Source of the DNA: Allacma fusca
Lineage: Eukaryota > Arthropoda > Collembola > Symphypleona > Sminthuridae
Direction: 5' to 3'
Assembly (NCBI GenBank): GCA_947179485.1
Contig: OX359247.1
Span: 38,540,801 to 38,604,800 of the forward strand
DNA: 64,000 bases
Of this stretch, positions 10,006 through 21,755 are shown in pieces (within the stretch, counting starts at the first letter, position 1; each line of letters begins with the position of its first letter). The notes beneath the pieces are model-generated. The model had not been told where the DNA came from, ran no database searches, and saw nothing but the letters and a program-made list of their open reading frames with translations. Position numbers and translations under genes: made by a program.

Positions 10006-11759
10006 ATGGGAAGCCAATTAGATTTTAAAGGAGAAAGAGTTCTTGTCACAGGAGGTGGAAGAGGTAATTTGGAAAGATTATTTTTTATTTTTGTGGTGTT
10101 GGGATTCCATTTTTTTATTTAGTAATATTTAATGATAATTCACTGATTTACAAAGGCATTGGACTGGGGACAGTGAAGAAATTCCTTCAGTACAACGCAA
10201 CGGTGATCGTGTTGGAGAAAGATGAGTCGCTCCTTCAAAAGCTCAAGGAAGATCTTCCTTCAGTCATTGGGGTGCAGGTAGACTTGGCCTGTTGGGAGGC
10301 TACAACAGAGGCAGTCCAGTCGGTCCTGCCAATTCATCATTTAGTAAACAATGCTGGGATTTTATACCGTGTCCCATTTTTTGAGCTTACCGAAAAAGAT
10401 ATTGACATGTAAGAAGTGCATTCCTTCTCTCCACAAGAGTTATTTTTAGAAATGTCTCAGTTCAATTTTGTCAAAAACAAATTTAAATATAAAGTTTTTG
10501 TAGCCTGTTCTTTGTAAAATTAGTGGGCACCATACAGATATTTCAATCTCTGCTGCATACATATTCCAGAACGTTCGATCTGAACTTCAAGGCTTACGTG
10601 CACGTTGCTCAAATAGTTGCCAGGGACATGATCAAGAATAACATCCAGAACGGAACGATTGTGAACATTTCCTCTGTGGTGAGCAATGAGCATTAATTTC
10701 TCAAGTGGTTACATAATTGTACATATATCTGCTGATTTTCTTCTTGCTCAGTTAGATGATGGTGAACATAATTACTGTGTTGTATGTATGCAACAATTCA
10801 TTCAATGAACTAGTTCGTTAATTCAACTTTTCTGAAATATTTCAATTTTTTTGTGAACTTGAGTGAGCACAGAACTTATCAATTTATGTAACGATTGAGA
10901 AGATTTAAGAGATCTGAATTGAACTGAATGTGAGAAAACTTATTACGGAACTCTGATTTACCGTATATGTTCCTAATGCTTAAACTGATTCAAACCATCA
11001 AAGAACTAAATAATTTCGGCAGATATCCCTGGAAATTTCTAATTTTGAACTAAAAATAAGATTTAAGATAGAAATAGGAATTTTAAATTAAATATTCATG
11101 ACTGAACTGAATCGATTCACGGGACGGATAATATGAACGTGAATTGAACTTTTTATTTTAACGTTCAATTTGAGTGAACGTGACTACACGCAAAAAGACA
11201 AACTTATGAATTGAACTGACAATGAGTGTGAATGGTATAACCAATAACAATGAACTGAGTGTGAGAGAACGCTGCGCGAAAGAAAATAAAATGAACTGAA
11301 CTTGATTTGAACTTTTCCCCAAAGTTGCATGCATGCTGTGTTGTATGTAACTGGATACCATAGTTAGATATTGATTTTGTTCACAGATGAAGTAAATTGC
11401 ATCTTCCATTATTTCAACAGGGGGACCAGCGCTCACTTATTACAAACGTCGGCACGGATATGTACAATTGCTCAAAAGGAGCTGTTTCTACATTGACCAG
11501 AGTCTTAGCAATGGAGTTATCCTCCTCTGCAATTCGAGTTAACGCCATTCGTCCGGGTACAGTTTTAACTGAGTTGGCAACGAGTGTTGTTTTGGAGGGG
11601 GCTGAAAAATTCGCCGAAACGTTTACAAATCGTATGATTCATAAGCGAGTTATTGAAGTTGGCGAGGTTGCGGATGCTGTTGTTTTCCTGTCTAGTAAGA
11701 TGTCTGGAATGGTTACTGGTACATGTTTAAGTGTTGATGGAGGTATGGACCTCATGTAA
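10006..11759 (+). CDS. DCXR-like short-chain dehydrogenase/reductase, gene A
   Basis: Exons 10006-10063, 10156-10408, 10570-10678 and 11421-11759 give 252 residues. This is a classical SDR: NAD(P)-binding TGGGRGIG (residues 15-22), NNAG, the strand-5 NISS, catalytic YNCSK (Y-x3-K), then the IRPG segment and a C-terminal VDGGMDLM. The sequence follows dicarbonyl/L-xylulose reductase closely (VLVTGGGRGIG, VDLACWEAT, HHLVNNAG, FDLNFKA...QIVAR, TLTRVLAMEL, IRVNAIRPG). That family reduces L-xylulose and alpha-dicarbonyls with NADPH in the cytosol; the substrate here is inferred. The ATG was chosen because it gives the normal short SDR N-terminus and a 58 bp first exon identical in length to genes B and C. 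Introns are 92, 161 and 742 bp. The third carries a hAT-like insertion. A possible poly(A) signal lies at 11959-11964. Confidence 0.9.
10787..11339. mobile_element. hAT-like insertion in intron 3 of gene A, GAACTGA word array
   Basis: The stretch is bounded by an identical 8-mer, gttgtatg (10779-10786 and 11340-11347), and is filled with gaactgaa, gagtgtgag and ttgaactt words in both orientations. The inverted termini are poor (tatgcaac at left, gttgcatg a few bases inside the right end), so the exact ends are less certain than for its relatives. It explains why this intron is about 650 bp longer than the homologous intron in genes B and C. Confidence 0.6.
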
Positions 11760-12000
11760 TATCAGGCATCCTGCTTCCTGATGATTTACTATCACTACAG
11801 AACTGTTAAAAAGTTATTACTACGCATTTACGCAAGTCCAGGGTGCAAAGATTAATTTCTGTAGAACATTTCTACGAGAAGGAAGATAAATAATGAAGTA
11901 AAATAATTATTTGTTGAACTAGAACGTAGTCCCATATCTTATTAGCTAAGTAATTAGTAATAAAAAATCATCGCTACGCGATAATTTGAGGCTTCGCGTA

Positions 12001-12402
12001 GGGTGGCGTCAGCCGCGGCCGTCAAAATAGGAAAAATTTTCGTTTTTTTTCGAAATTTCAGAAGTGTTTTCGAAAAAACTATCGGGCCGATTTCAACCAA
12101 ATAGACAGTAACAATTACGTTTTACATAAGCAATATTCGCAAAAAGTTTCATTGAAATCGATTCAGTAGTTTTAGAGATAACAGTCATTTGACATAAAGT
12201 CCAAAATTTCAAGAATGTTTTTCGAAAAAACTATTCGGCCGATTTCAACCAAATACGAACTCAGCCTTACTTTTGATACAAGTAATGCCCATAAAAAATT
12301 TCATTGAAATCGGTTCAGTAGTTTTTGCGTAATCGTGCGGAGGGACACACGGACGTACGGACGTACGGACAAGGCTATTTTACTAGGGGGCTGACGCCAC
12401 CC
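12001..12402. mobile_element. TA-flanked MITE with 14 bp inverted termini
   Basis: Termini are gggtggcgtcagcc and ggctgacgccaccc, directly flanked by TA on both sides (11999-12000 and 12403-12404), as in Tc1/mariner-type insertions. The body holds two diverged direct copies of a block of about 120 bp (near 12052-12175 and 12203-12330) with shared phrases such as cgaaaaaact, gccgatttcaaccaaata, tttcattgaaatcg and ttcagtagttttt. Near the right end is a triplicated acggacgt stretch. No coding capacity. Confidence 0.8.
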
Positions 12403-12404
12403 TA

Positions 12405-13401
12405 AAAACAACCAATGTCTTGCCTATTACCTATTACTGTGGATACTTTATGTACTAGTTTTGTTGTACTGGTGGTTTGAAATAAGGGGCGGGTTTTATG
12501 TCAATATTTAGAATTTAAAACATAATAGGTGTAAATGGTGCAAACGGAAATGACACTGGATAAAATAAAATGTAAGTCATTTATAGACACTTCTAAATCA
12601 CGAAACGTTTTTATTGGTCGAATGCTCCTGCAGTCTGATTTCTTATGCCATTAACCAATAGAATGTTAATTTAGTATAAATCTTCCACCGCTCCAACTCC
12701 ATTTTTCCATGCAACGTCAGAAATTATTACAGTAACGTGTCATTTTGATTTGTTTTAAGAAGTTAGGAAACAAACATTGAAAAACGCATAGAATTTAAAT
12801 TTCGTCCCTTATTTTTCGGCTTTTGAGTGAAATTATTACCATTTTTGTGGCTAAACCTTGATGGCTTACAATTGTGCTACAAACGTTCGTGTTTTTAAGT
12901 ACACAAATATGAAGTTTTCAGTAAGTTGCATACTTATTAAATTTTAATAAATGTGACTTGCTACTAATTAGGAGAGTCGAATTTTGTTGACCACAATCAC
13001 TGTAGTTGCTAAAGAGAGATAAAGGTTTTGCAGTGCGCCCTGTGTTTAGATCAGATTATCGTTTAGCGACATTGCTAAAAGTTTATTGGCTTTTTGACTG
13101 AAAATGAATAGCAGCTTTACTTATACAACCGAAGGTTTTGTGAATATGTGTAATTAGTTAAATTAATATTTTATAATTTTAATGTAATTACATACAGAGG
13201 GCACCGGTGAAAAAGTTCAAGATTCTATCGAACCACATCAAAATTACTAACGTGAAGATTCTTTAAATGCCACGGTCCGGCGGGGCACACAAAAACTATA
13301 AAACAATTTCCCCAGAATCCTTTCATCTGATCCCTTATTTTGAAGACCATAATATTAAATATACATGCGAGCGTCAATCATTTATTCCCTTTTTATTCCA
13401 G
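12405..13401. other. Spacer with nothing recognised
   Basis: No supported exon or repeat. A short ATG-led stretch at about 12861 followed by a GT is not backed by a downstream exon. Confidence 0.35.
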
Positions 13402-13870
13402 AGAAGAATAATTTGATTGTGGGCTTTCTAGAACACATTACAAATTTTCTTTATTTATTTGGATGTTACAATCTCATGGGCTGATCTAGGCTAACGCCCG
13501 TGTTTTTTGAAAATCTGTAAGAAAACTCTACCAAACGGGACAACGGGAGATAGGAAATATTTTTACCATACAGAGGAGAGATGTTTGCGAGGGTTTAGGT
13601 ATTTGTTATACAAGTGAAATTTTGAGACCTCATGTGAACTAATTTACAGAAGTACAGAGTATGTATAAATAGGCATCTATGTATGTGTACGTATGCGTGC
13701 ATAATGCAATACCGACCGACAAAAATACTATTACATTCATTGTCGTAAGTGTAGCTCTCATCTTTTTCCACAAATGTCGTGGGATATATGATTCTACTCT
13801 TACGACATTAACCTGTAACCTTTGCGTTGGTGGGAAATTATTTTCCAAGCTCAAGGTTGCTTGTAAACTC
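13402..13870. repeat. Diverged duplicate segment, copy 2 (other copy 8792-9300)
   Basis: Collinear with 8792-9300, with indels. It runs directly into the dispersed 'agccctgtgcttcacaag' repeat at 13891. Confidence 0.55.
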
Positions 13871-13890
13871 AAGTCTAGAATCTACAAACA

Positions 13891-13970
13891 AACTAGTTAA
13901 AGCCCTGTGCTTCACAAGAACAATTACTTGGAGAGATGGTTGTGTGAGTGCAGAAATTAAAAACTAAACG
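13891..13970. repeat. Dispersed repeat 'agccctgtgcttcacaag', copy 2
   Basis: Shares aactagt-aaagccctgtgcttcacaag and acaattacttg with 2512-2553. It shares the following part (gagtgcagaaattaaaa, aaacg) with 54970-55030. Confidence 0.5.
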
Positions 13971-15920
13971 GCATACTCAGCTAAAATAATTAAAAGTGAA
14001 TCACATTATTGATTGTATCTTGCTATTCCACGATCATATATGTACATTTGTAGGATTATTATATCTCAAAGTATGTAATACTGAATATTGCCATTGATTT
14101 ATTTACCCAAGTTACACATTACTGTTTATTATATTACATGCTTGCTACAGTCTTTGTAATTATTACTTGAGAGCCACAAACCCACTGAACCATTTGTTCA
14201 AAAGTATATAGCCAAGAGATAGGCTGTTCCATTAACCAAATAATATTTTGCTGCTTAATAAAACTAGACGTAAATTCCAATGATTACAATAAATGATACT
14301 GGACAAAAAATTGGTTTCTCGCCCTGTTTGCCATGAAGAGCAACTTATAAACTTGGAAATCAAGTTTTGATGTTAAAAGATTGGATTACAGCAAGATTAG
14401 AGTCTTTAAGATCCATTTTTTGCATCTAATTAGCAAGAAAACTTTCAATAAAGGGGAGTTTTAGAGATTTCATCCATCCAACTGTACAAATTATAGCCAC
14501 ATGCATACTAAGGGGAGTTAGAATTGAAATCTAAAGGAACGTTCGGGATTTTTGGATTTGAGTTGGCATCAGAATAGGTATAAGATGTTGATAAATATTT
14601 ACTTATAAGAAATTGAAAAGATAAGTAAACAAATTAAGGGTAAATAGTTACTTCAGAGAATCTTTCTTCAATTATGACAGCTTCTAGAGGCAATACTAAA
14701 TTCCTTACTACAAAGGATACTACAATAACACTATTTCATCCTCCTAGCCCACATAAAGAGCAATGATATGAGCTACCTCCCGTTTTCTAGTAATTCCTTT
14801 TCCAGATTTATAAAAGTTATTCATATCAGCAGTTGTTTCTTTAAAATGTTGGGGTTCTGAGTATTTTATATATTTGCTAGCCATAACTCCAAACTGGGAT
14901 GTACAAATGTTATAAATAATCTAACAATAATGACTCATTTGCTATCATTAAGAAAAACACAAATTATGCATAAATTCATCATTTTATATTTCCATTACAT
15001 TCTCTCTCAACGCTAGACACCCTCTAGGCTTAAATCATATGGAAATTTTTCCGTCGGTATTTTTTCATACCCTGACATTGCTGCCCTTTGCATGTCATGG
15101 CTCTCATCAAATATAAATCACACAGGCTCTACACTTCAAGATTATGAAAATATGTGTATACATATAATTATTCAATCATCATCGCATGAGAAATCCACTC
15201 ATTGTAATTTGCATGCACACGTTACAGATGGCAGACTTTTCTTAAATTACTCCACTTTTTTCGAAGAAGAGGAAATAAGTCATCTCTGATAGCATGTCTC
15301 TGGAACAAACTTTGCATTACAAAAATTATATTTATCATGTGTAACTACAAACTGCACGCGGATATGAACCTGAACCTCGATTACTAGAGTTAAGTAATAA
15401 TTTGATTGCCCACTTACATAATTTTCATAGTTTGTACCTCAAATTAATGTCCACAAAACATTTTTAATCCTACTGAATAATAATAATCCTACAAAATTGC
15501 ATTTGAGCTGAGATTATATTTTGAAGATGCACTTACTATTTTTCCAATACAAGATCTAAAATGAATGCAGGTATGTTATGCAAATGGGCAGTGTTCCTAT
15601 ATTTATTTAACTGCTAATTAAAATAAGTGACACTGGGAATTGCATTTATTTTTATCTGATTGTGAGTTTGAGCATGCATGCCAGCCGTGATTTGACATAC
15701 TTTTTTGTACAGTTTTTTAGTACCACGTTATTTCCTTCAATTTACTTGAAAAAATAATCGCTTTAAAGAATTTCCTGCAACTGGGGCTTAAATACCTGGG
15801 AGACTCGTGAGCTTTGACCACTTCTCTGAAAGCCTTCTTTCAATATACATACCCCGTAAACCTCCAAGTTGCATTTTTCTTTCTGAAAACAGTACCACTG
15901 GAATCATTTTGAACACTAAA
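13971..15920. other. Spacer and upstream region of the first secreted-protein gene
   Basis: AT-rich, with no supported gene. A TATA-like ttaaatac at about 15789 lies some 130 bp before the ATG at 15921 and may be its promoter, but no clear initiator follows at the right distance. Confidence 0.35.
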
Positions 15921-16602
15921 ATGAAGAAAGCCTTGGTTGTAACCTGTGTCTTAACAATTCTTCACATAGGATGGAGTCAACTATTACAGCAAAAGCCCAT
16001 CCGGTTCAGAAGAGACGCTGGCCACTCACCTGCTGAGGACGGGTCTCATATCGTTGTGAGAATCAAAGACAGCATCGAACACCTTCGCCATGCTGAGGCC
16101 CGATTGAAGACATTTATAGAGCGGGTCGAGGAAGGCCTGAAAAACAGCACTGTGGTTAAAGCTTTACAAGCTACTCACGAAAAAGTTGAGAAGGGAGAAT
16201 TGGATCTCACTAGAATTGCTGCTTTGAACATTTCATCACAAGATGATCATGTAAGTAATTAATTCTCATTTTATTTGCTGTAAACAATAGTATGAACAAA
16301 TATGTAAGAAATTGGATTCATTCGTTTATGTATGTGTGCTCAAAAATCTGTTTTATATTAATGGTTGTGTTTGTCAATATTTTATGCATCACGATAAGCG
16401 TTTCTCTCTTCCCAAGAACTAAGCACGAATGATCTTTTATTAGGTACCCAAAACTTTCCGAGATTTGATTAAAAGAATCTCATTTGATACACATATTCTT
16501 CTGGATCAACTCCATGGGCATTTTGATAGTTTGGCGGATCATATCCAACATGACTCAGATGAAGATTCTTTCGAAGAGCATCATGAGGCGGAGAGTTCTT
16601 AA
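15921..16602 (+). CDS. Small secreted protein with RFRR processing site, copy 1 (family not recognised)
   Basis: Two exons, 15921-16250 and 16444-16602 (phase 0 intron, gtaagt...ttattag), encode 162 residues. The N-terminus is a signal peptide (MKKALVVTCVLTILHIGWSQ), followed by a short proregion ending R-F-R-R-D, a furin-type dibasic site. The rest is charged and probably helical, with a first block HLRHAEARLKTF and a conserved C-terminal block FRDLIKRISFDTHILLDQL and HGHFDSL, then an acidic His-rich tail. The start was chosen because it begins the signal peptide; the ORF reaches further up only through non-ATG codons. A clear paralogue lies at 60494-61184 with the same exon layout. I do not recognise the family. 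A secreted peptide or hemolymph protein is the limit of what can be inferred. A poly(A) signal AATAAA is at 16753-16758. Confidence 0.85.
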
Positions 16603-17599
16603 ACTTACAAAATAATTATATACTTTATTTACAAAATATTTCATTACTTTCTAAAGTCAATGTCCACGGACAAGCATCGACCGTTGAATTACGACCACGA
16701 TTATTTTATTATTCTGTATTATTCTGATATGAGTAGTTTTACATAGAGAATTAATAAAATTCATTTCATGAACTTTGCACAAATAAAAACTATTATTAAA
16801 TAGTATGCAGCTGCGATTCAAACGTACATTATGTGAAGCATACGCGTACATAAATACATATGTGCATGCACAATTTGTACGAAGCCAAACGCAGATATGG
16901 ATGCACTTCACTTCACAACTATGTATGAAAAAGTTGTGTCATGTAGTTTTAGTAAGCGGAGTACCATTCGCAAATAGTTTACATATACATACACAGTTGC
17001 CTATAAACATTTGTGAAGGAAGATCTGACCTTTAATGAACTGTACATAGAAGCCAGTGTAATTTCTATTGACTCCGATCCATTGCTATTTATCTCTCAAT
17101 CCTCAGGGGTTCATCATCCATATAATAAAAATTCTGTAACTGTAACAAACTATAAAAAATGTACAAATAGTGTGTGTTATATGTAGCTGAAGTTAAGGCA
17201 ATTACTTGTACAAAGTTCTATGGAGTTTTTGTGCCAACAAACAAAGGCCTTGTACTGGAACGGCATGTTCTCTCTTTTCCAGAACCCTATAACTTGAACA
17301 AGTTTAATTGATTCCAACTCATGCATGCTGTCCTTTTTTTTTTACTTCCATGAAAGAAAAACTAAAAATCCTGACCCTTCAAAGTGCGCATAAAAGGTTG
17401 GAAATCCAATCTTATTTACATAAGATTCAATGCCGAGTTCAACTTCACAGTTCATGGGGTCGTTATATTTGATCACACTTTCGGACATTACATCCATCGC
17501 CTCACACTCATTATTCTCTCTGCATTTGCCCAACAATTTTATAGTACTAGCCTCCAAACTTTATTATAAACTGGTTGTCGACAAAAATAAATAATCAAT
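16603..17599. other. 3' UTR of the secreted-protein gene and upstream region of gene B
   Basis: Contains AATAAA at 16753-16758 for the upstream gene. No further gene or repeat is recognised before the ATG at 17600. Confidence 0.4.
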
Positions 17600-19198
17600 A
17601 TGCCAAATATTTATGACTTTACGGGGAAGAGAGTTCTTGTGACTGGAGGTGGGAGAGGTAAACAAGTATATTGCACTAATATTTTCTCATACGTTTATTA
17701 TTATGTGGTACCGTATATTTAACGGTGTTTGCACATTTGCATTGATTCAAATCCAAAATAGGAATAGGACTTGGAATTGTCAAGAAATTCCTACACTACA
17801 ATGCTACAGTTATTGTGATGGACAACAACGAAGTCCTTCTTCAAGATCTGGCAATAAACTACCCAACAGTTATACGTGTAAAAGTAGATCTCGGATCATG
17901 GGACGACACCAGGAAAGCCGTTGAAAATGTCCTGCCAATCAACCACTTGGTCAACAATGCAGGGGTTCCGAACTTTCGAAGATTTATGGACCTAACTGAG
18001 GGAGATATTGACTTGTAAATTGATTTACACTATCTTGTCAAGCATTTTTCCTGTCTCAGTTGGAGACAAATTTTAGGATATGGATAGGTGGAGCTATTTT
18101 GGTTAGGGATTGGGGAGCTATGTATTAGGGATAGGACAACTCTATGTTTTAGAAACAAGTAGAACACTGTGTTAGAGATAGGGGAACTTTATCCGCTAGG
18201 GATAGGCGGAGATATATATTTAGGTAGGGATAGGGGGAATTTTTTAGGTCATGGTTGGATTGATTTCTTTAGATACGGTCACGGGGGAAGCGGATGTAAT
18301 TTAGGTTAGTATAGGGGAAGATATTTAAGTTTACAATAGGGAAGACTTTATGCTGTTCGAATGGAGTTACTTTTTAAGAGATAGACAGTAGACGCGTTGT
18401 AATTACATTAGAGATAGGGGGAGCCTCTTGGGTTACGGATAATACCAAGTTTTTGACGGGTATGATATGGCCATTTTTTCAGCCTGAAGTCTGAATCTTA
18501 GTATTAACTATATCAGTGGTAAATCAATTAATTTAGCCTTCTGTTACGGTCGTTTATAAAATAGGTCTGACCCACTGGTTCGTAATATATTTAATGACTG
18601 CATCAACAAATAATGTTGCAAGGTAGCGTAGTAGGGATTGTGTTGAATTGTTTTCTATTACTTCCGCCAGAGTTTTCGACATCAACTTCAAGGCCTACGT
18701 GAATTTATCTCAACTTGTGGTTCGTGACATCGTCAAAAATAATATTCAGGACGCTACAATTGTTAATATTTCGTCTGTGGTAAGTCGTAAGTTTGTAGAT
18801 CTGAAATTCACTAATGGGATGAATAAAAACTTTATGATGTAACATTTTAACCTCCGCTGCGACACCAGGCAGATATTAAGCAAATCAGCAAAGGAATGGA
18901 GATGTACAGTTGCAGCAAAGCAGCAGTAACGACTTTGACAAGAGTTATGGCAAATGAACTGTCATCTTTCGGAATACGTGTTAATTGTATTCGTCCTGGG
19001 GCAACAAATACAGAAGTGCAACGTGACATGCCACAGGAGTTTCAAAACCTCGTTATAAAGCCACTCATTGCTCGCCAACTTCATAACAGGATGATTGAAA
19101 CAGAGGAGATTGCAGATGGGGTGATTTTCTTGTCAAGTAAAATGTCCGCCATGGTAACTGGTACAAACCTCACTATCGATGGAGGTCTTGATCTTTGA
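17600..19198 (+). CDS. DCXR-like short-chain dehydrogenase/reductase, gene B
   Basis: Exons 17600-17657, 17762-18014, 18671-18779 and 18869-19198 give 249 residues with the same splice phases as gene A. SDR landmarks are all present: TGGGRGIG, VDLGSWDDT, HLVNNAG, FDINFKAY, NISSV, catalytic YSCSK, IRVNCIRPGATNTE and the C-terminal MVTGTNLTIDGGLDL. It is closer to gene C than to gene A (shared NYPTVIRVKVDL, RPxATNTE and RLIET/RMIET blocks). The exon 4 start at 18869 is set by reading frame; an AG four bases further on would break it. Predicted NADPH-dependent reduction of L-xylulose/dicarbonyls is by family only. Intron 2 (656 bp) carries a degenerate gggatagggg repeat. Poly(A) signal AATAAA at 19416-19421. 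Confidence 0.9.
18060..18440. repeat. Degenerate minisatellite in intron 2 of gene B
   Basis: Variants of ttagggatagggggagct recur about ten times with spacing of roughly 30-45 bp, all in the same orientation and heavily diverged. No inverted termini or target duplication were seen, unlike the hAT-like word arrays elsewhere. Confidence 0.6.
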
Positions 19199-19510
19199 AT
19201 ATAATTTCTACATTTCCTTTGCAAGCAGTTAACTAACTGTAAATTTGTTGTCTGTTCTCCCTATTATTCAAGGACAGTTAATAACTTTGAATGTTTATTA
19301 TTGTATCGTGTAGATACAGAATAGTACTTTGAATTTGTATCATCTATAGATAGATTTTTCGGGATTATGGCTGTTATTTCCTGACTCTCCGATTTGTTCA
19401 CATAGATTTTTTTCCAATAAAATATATGAGAAAACAGAAATTAAACCTAGATTTAATGGTATTCACAATATCGCTTTGCTGATTGTCAGTGACCTTATTT
19501 CACTTCTGAT

Positions 19511-21634
19511 CATAGTGTTGGCCATTTTGAAAATACGTAGGCATTTTGGGCATATTAAAACATGGGCATTCTTAGGATATTTAGAGCCTGTGGATAGTAC
19601 AGAAGCCCTTTTGTGGTAACACCTTCTAACGTATAAAAGTTAAAGACAACCTCATAAGTGGCTAAAGGCATTTGGTATTCAAAGGCATAAGAAACTAAAG
19701 GCTATAGACATACGGTATCTAAAGACATACATATAGGGTTAAACACATACTGTATCTGACGGCATAATCGGTTAAATATACTAATGCTTATCAGCAATTA
19801 GGTTCGATGAAGAAGGGAACAATCGGACAAGGGATACAAGCAGTAGTTATTTATTTAAGGTAATCAACAAAACAAATAAATTAACTACATATTGTGATAC
19901 CGCATATATTTTCAAAATTATTTTTCAAAATACAACTATGGGTATTTTGTACTCGTATTTAGTATTTTAGACGTAGACCATTCAGTAGATTATTTAGTAA
20001 ATGTAATAAAATATAAAGTATTTTCCATAGGATCTATTCCACACTATCCGACCAAAATTGTCTGCGTGATTTCCTCGACCAGAACCATATGCTCTGATCC
20101 ATGCAAAAGTCCCAGACAATTTGAACCTTACATAAGGTGTTATTATTATTTGCTAATATTGCAAAACATTTCCGAATTTGCTTCATCACCAGCTATGCAA
20201 AAAACTTATGAAATCTTCGTCGTCGAAATACAAAGTAAAATACATTCCACAAAATATTCAATATAAAACCTACAGACGAAAATATATTAAAAAAAAAAAA
20301 CAAATTGGTAAATTGAATATTTTCCTCAAAAAAGCTATATAAAAATTTAAAAGTAAAATACCTTGGAGAATTTGCCAAAATACAGATACAAATAAATGGA
20401 ATACACTTTGCGTAATCCAATTGACCAAAATACAAGCTTAAAAAACAGTACCTTAAGTACAAAGTACTACATCTTTTTTAAAAAAATACTGTATTTTAAG
20501 AACAAGATATTGTATTTTAAAAATACTGTATTCTAAGTACAAGATACGGTATTGTTTTTAAAAAATGCTGTATTTCAAGTACAAAATACGTTTACTTCAC
20601 CCTTTTTTTATGATTGTCGCTAGATGGTCGATTTTTGCAATGGCAGCGGCACCTATACTACAGCATAGTTGCAGCGATTTAGGTATGCAGTGTTCTGAGA
20701 AGAATTACTTTTTTGTCAATTGCATTTTGTATGAAATTTAAACCAAGTAAATACAAAGTATTTTGTGCTTTCTGTTTTATCAAATAATAACTGTATACAA
20801 TACCTTTGTACTTGAAATATTTGTATTTCAAAACACTGTACTTGAAATATTTGTATTTCAAAACACTGTACTTGAAATATTTGTATTTCAAAACACTGTA
20901 CTTGAAATATTTGTATTTCAAAACACTGTACTTGAAATATTTGTATTTCAAAACACTGTACTTGAAATATTTGTATTTCAAAACACTGTACTTGAAATAC
21001 TACATTTCAAAATACTAAGGAAGTACATAGTAATATGTACATGATTAGTGGTTGAGGAGCTCAAAACACAAAATACAAAATCCTTTGAGTTCTCATTAAA
21101 CCTGTTTACAAATACCGTATTTTAAAATGGTGCATATAATTTAATATGATTTGAGATCCTTAAAATCAGCTCGTAACTGAAGATTCTTTTAGCTAGTATG
21201 TCCTTGTAGTTAGTGAAAATGTTCAGACCACGAACTTATAGATTGTGTTGTGATTTATAAATATGAAGGTTCCAAATTAGTATTCGGCGTCATTGGAGGA
21301 TTGTCAGTCTGACTTTGGGTTAGACCAAAATGAACTTTTTAATGATCTGTATATTTTTTTTTATTAATTTATTTTATTTCAGTTTATTTATAATTTAGCA
21401 TTTACACTTTGTTAATTACAGATACATAATATTGGCAAGACTGGAATATTATTTCACTTGTAATAAATACATATGTTAATTTCATACTTTGTAATATCAC
21501 TACCTTCACTTGTAAATCAAAATGTCAGTTTAAGAAGTTCGGATTTAGGGCATTGTAGGCATTTTAGGACCTTTCAGGGCCTTTTGAGCTGGACAGGCAC
21601 GTTGGTCAGGGCATTTTCAAAATACCAACACTTG
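19511..21634. mobile_element. Probable degenerate hAT-like element containing TATTT-rich arrays
   Basis: The left end reads catagtgttggccattttgaa; the right end inverted reads caagtgttggtattttgaa. The flanking octamers cttctgat and ctggtaat agree at only five of eight positions, so the insertion is old or the call is wrong. Subterminal words ggcattttgggcat / ttagggcattgtaggcatttt occur at both ends. A block of aaggcatacggtatctaaagacata variants (about 19650-19790) and a long AT-rich zone of tattttaaaatac words (about 19900-20600) lie inside, as does the 30 bp tandem array at 20807-21016. No transposase is recognisable. Confidence 0.5.
20807..21016. repeat. 30 bp tandem repeat, seven copies
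   Basis: The unit tgtacttgaaatatttgtatttcaaaacac is repeated six times almost without change, and the seventh copy is diverged. Each unit contains the inverted repeat gaaata-tttg-tatttc. The array has no stop codons in several frames on both strands, which creates long artefact ORFs of repeated YFKYSVLKYK-like peptides. These are not genes. There are no unique spacers, so it is not a CRISPR. Confidence 0.9.
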
Positions 21635-21755
21635 CTGGTAATATAATAATATCATCAATAAAGCTGTTTCCGTGGAATTTAATTAAACCTGTTCATGTAC
21701 TATTCGTTTAATGGTAAAGAGTTTTCAAACATACCAATAAATTTCATCATTACCT

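Noticed and set aside
12861-12925. Short ATG-led stretch followed by GTAAG, possible first exon
   Set aside because: No downstream exon in a matching phase could be found and it has no homologue in the window.
15807-15920. N-terminal extension of the first secreted-protein ORF
   Set aside because: It would need a non-ATG start and would bury the signal peptide; the ATG at 15921 aligns with the paralogue's start.
20807-21016. CRISPR-like look of regularly spaced 30 bp repeats
   Set aside because: There are no unique spacers; it is a plain tandem repeat in a eukaryotic sequence.
20679-21044. Open frames on both strands encoding repeated YFKYSVLKYK- and EIFVFQNTVL-like peptides
   Set aside because: They arise only from the stop-free 30 bp tandem repeat and are open in several frames at once.
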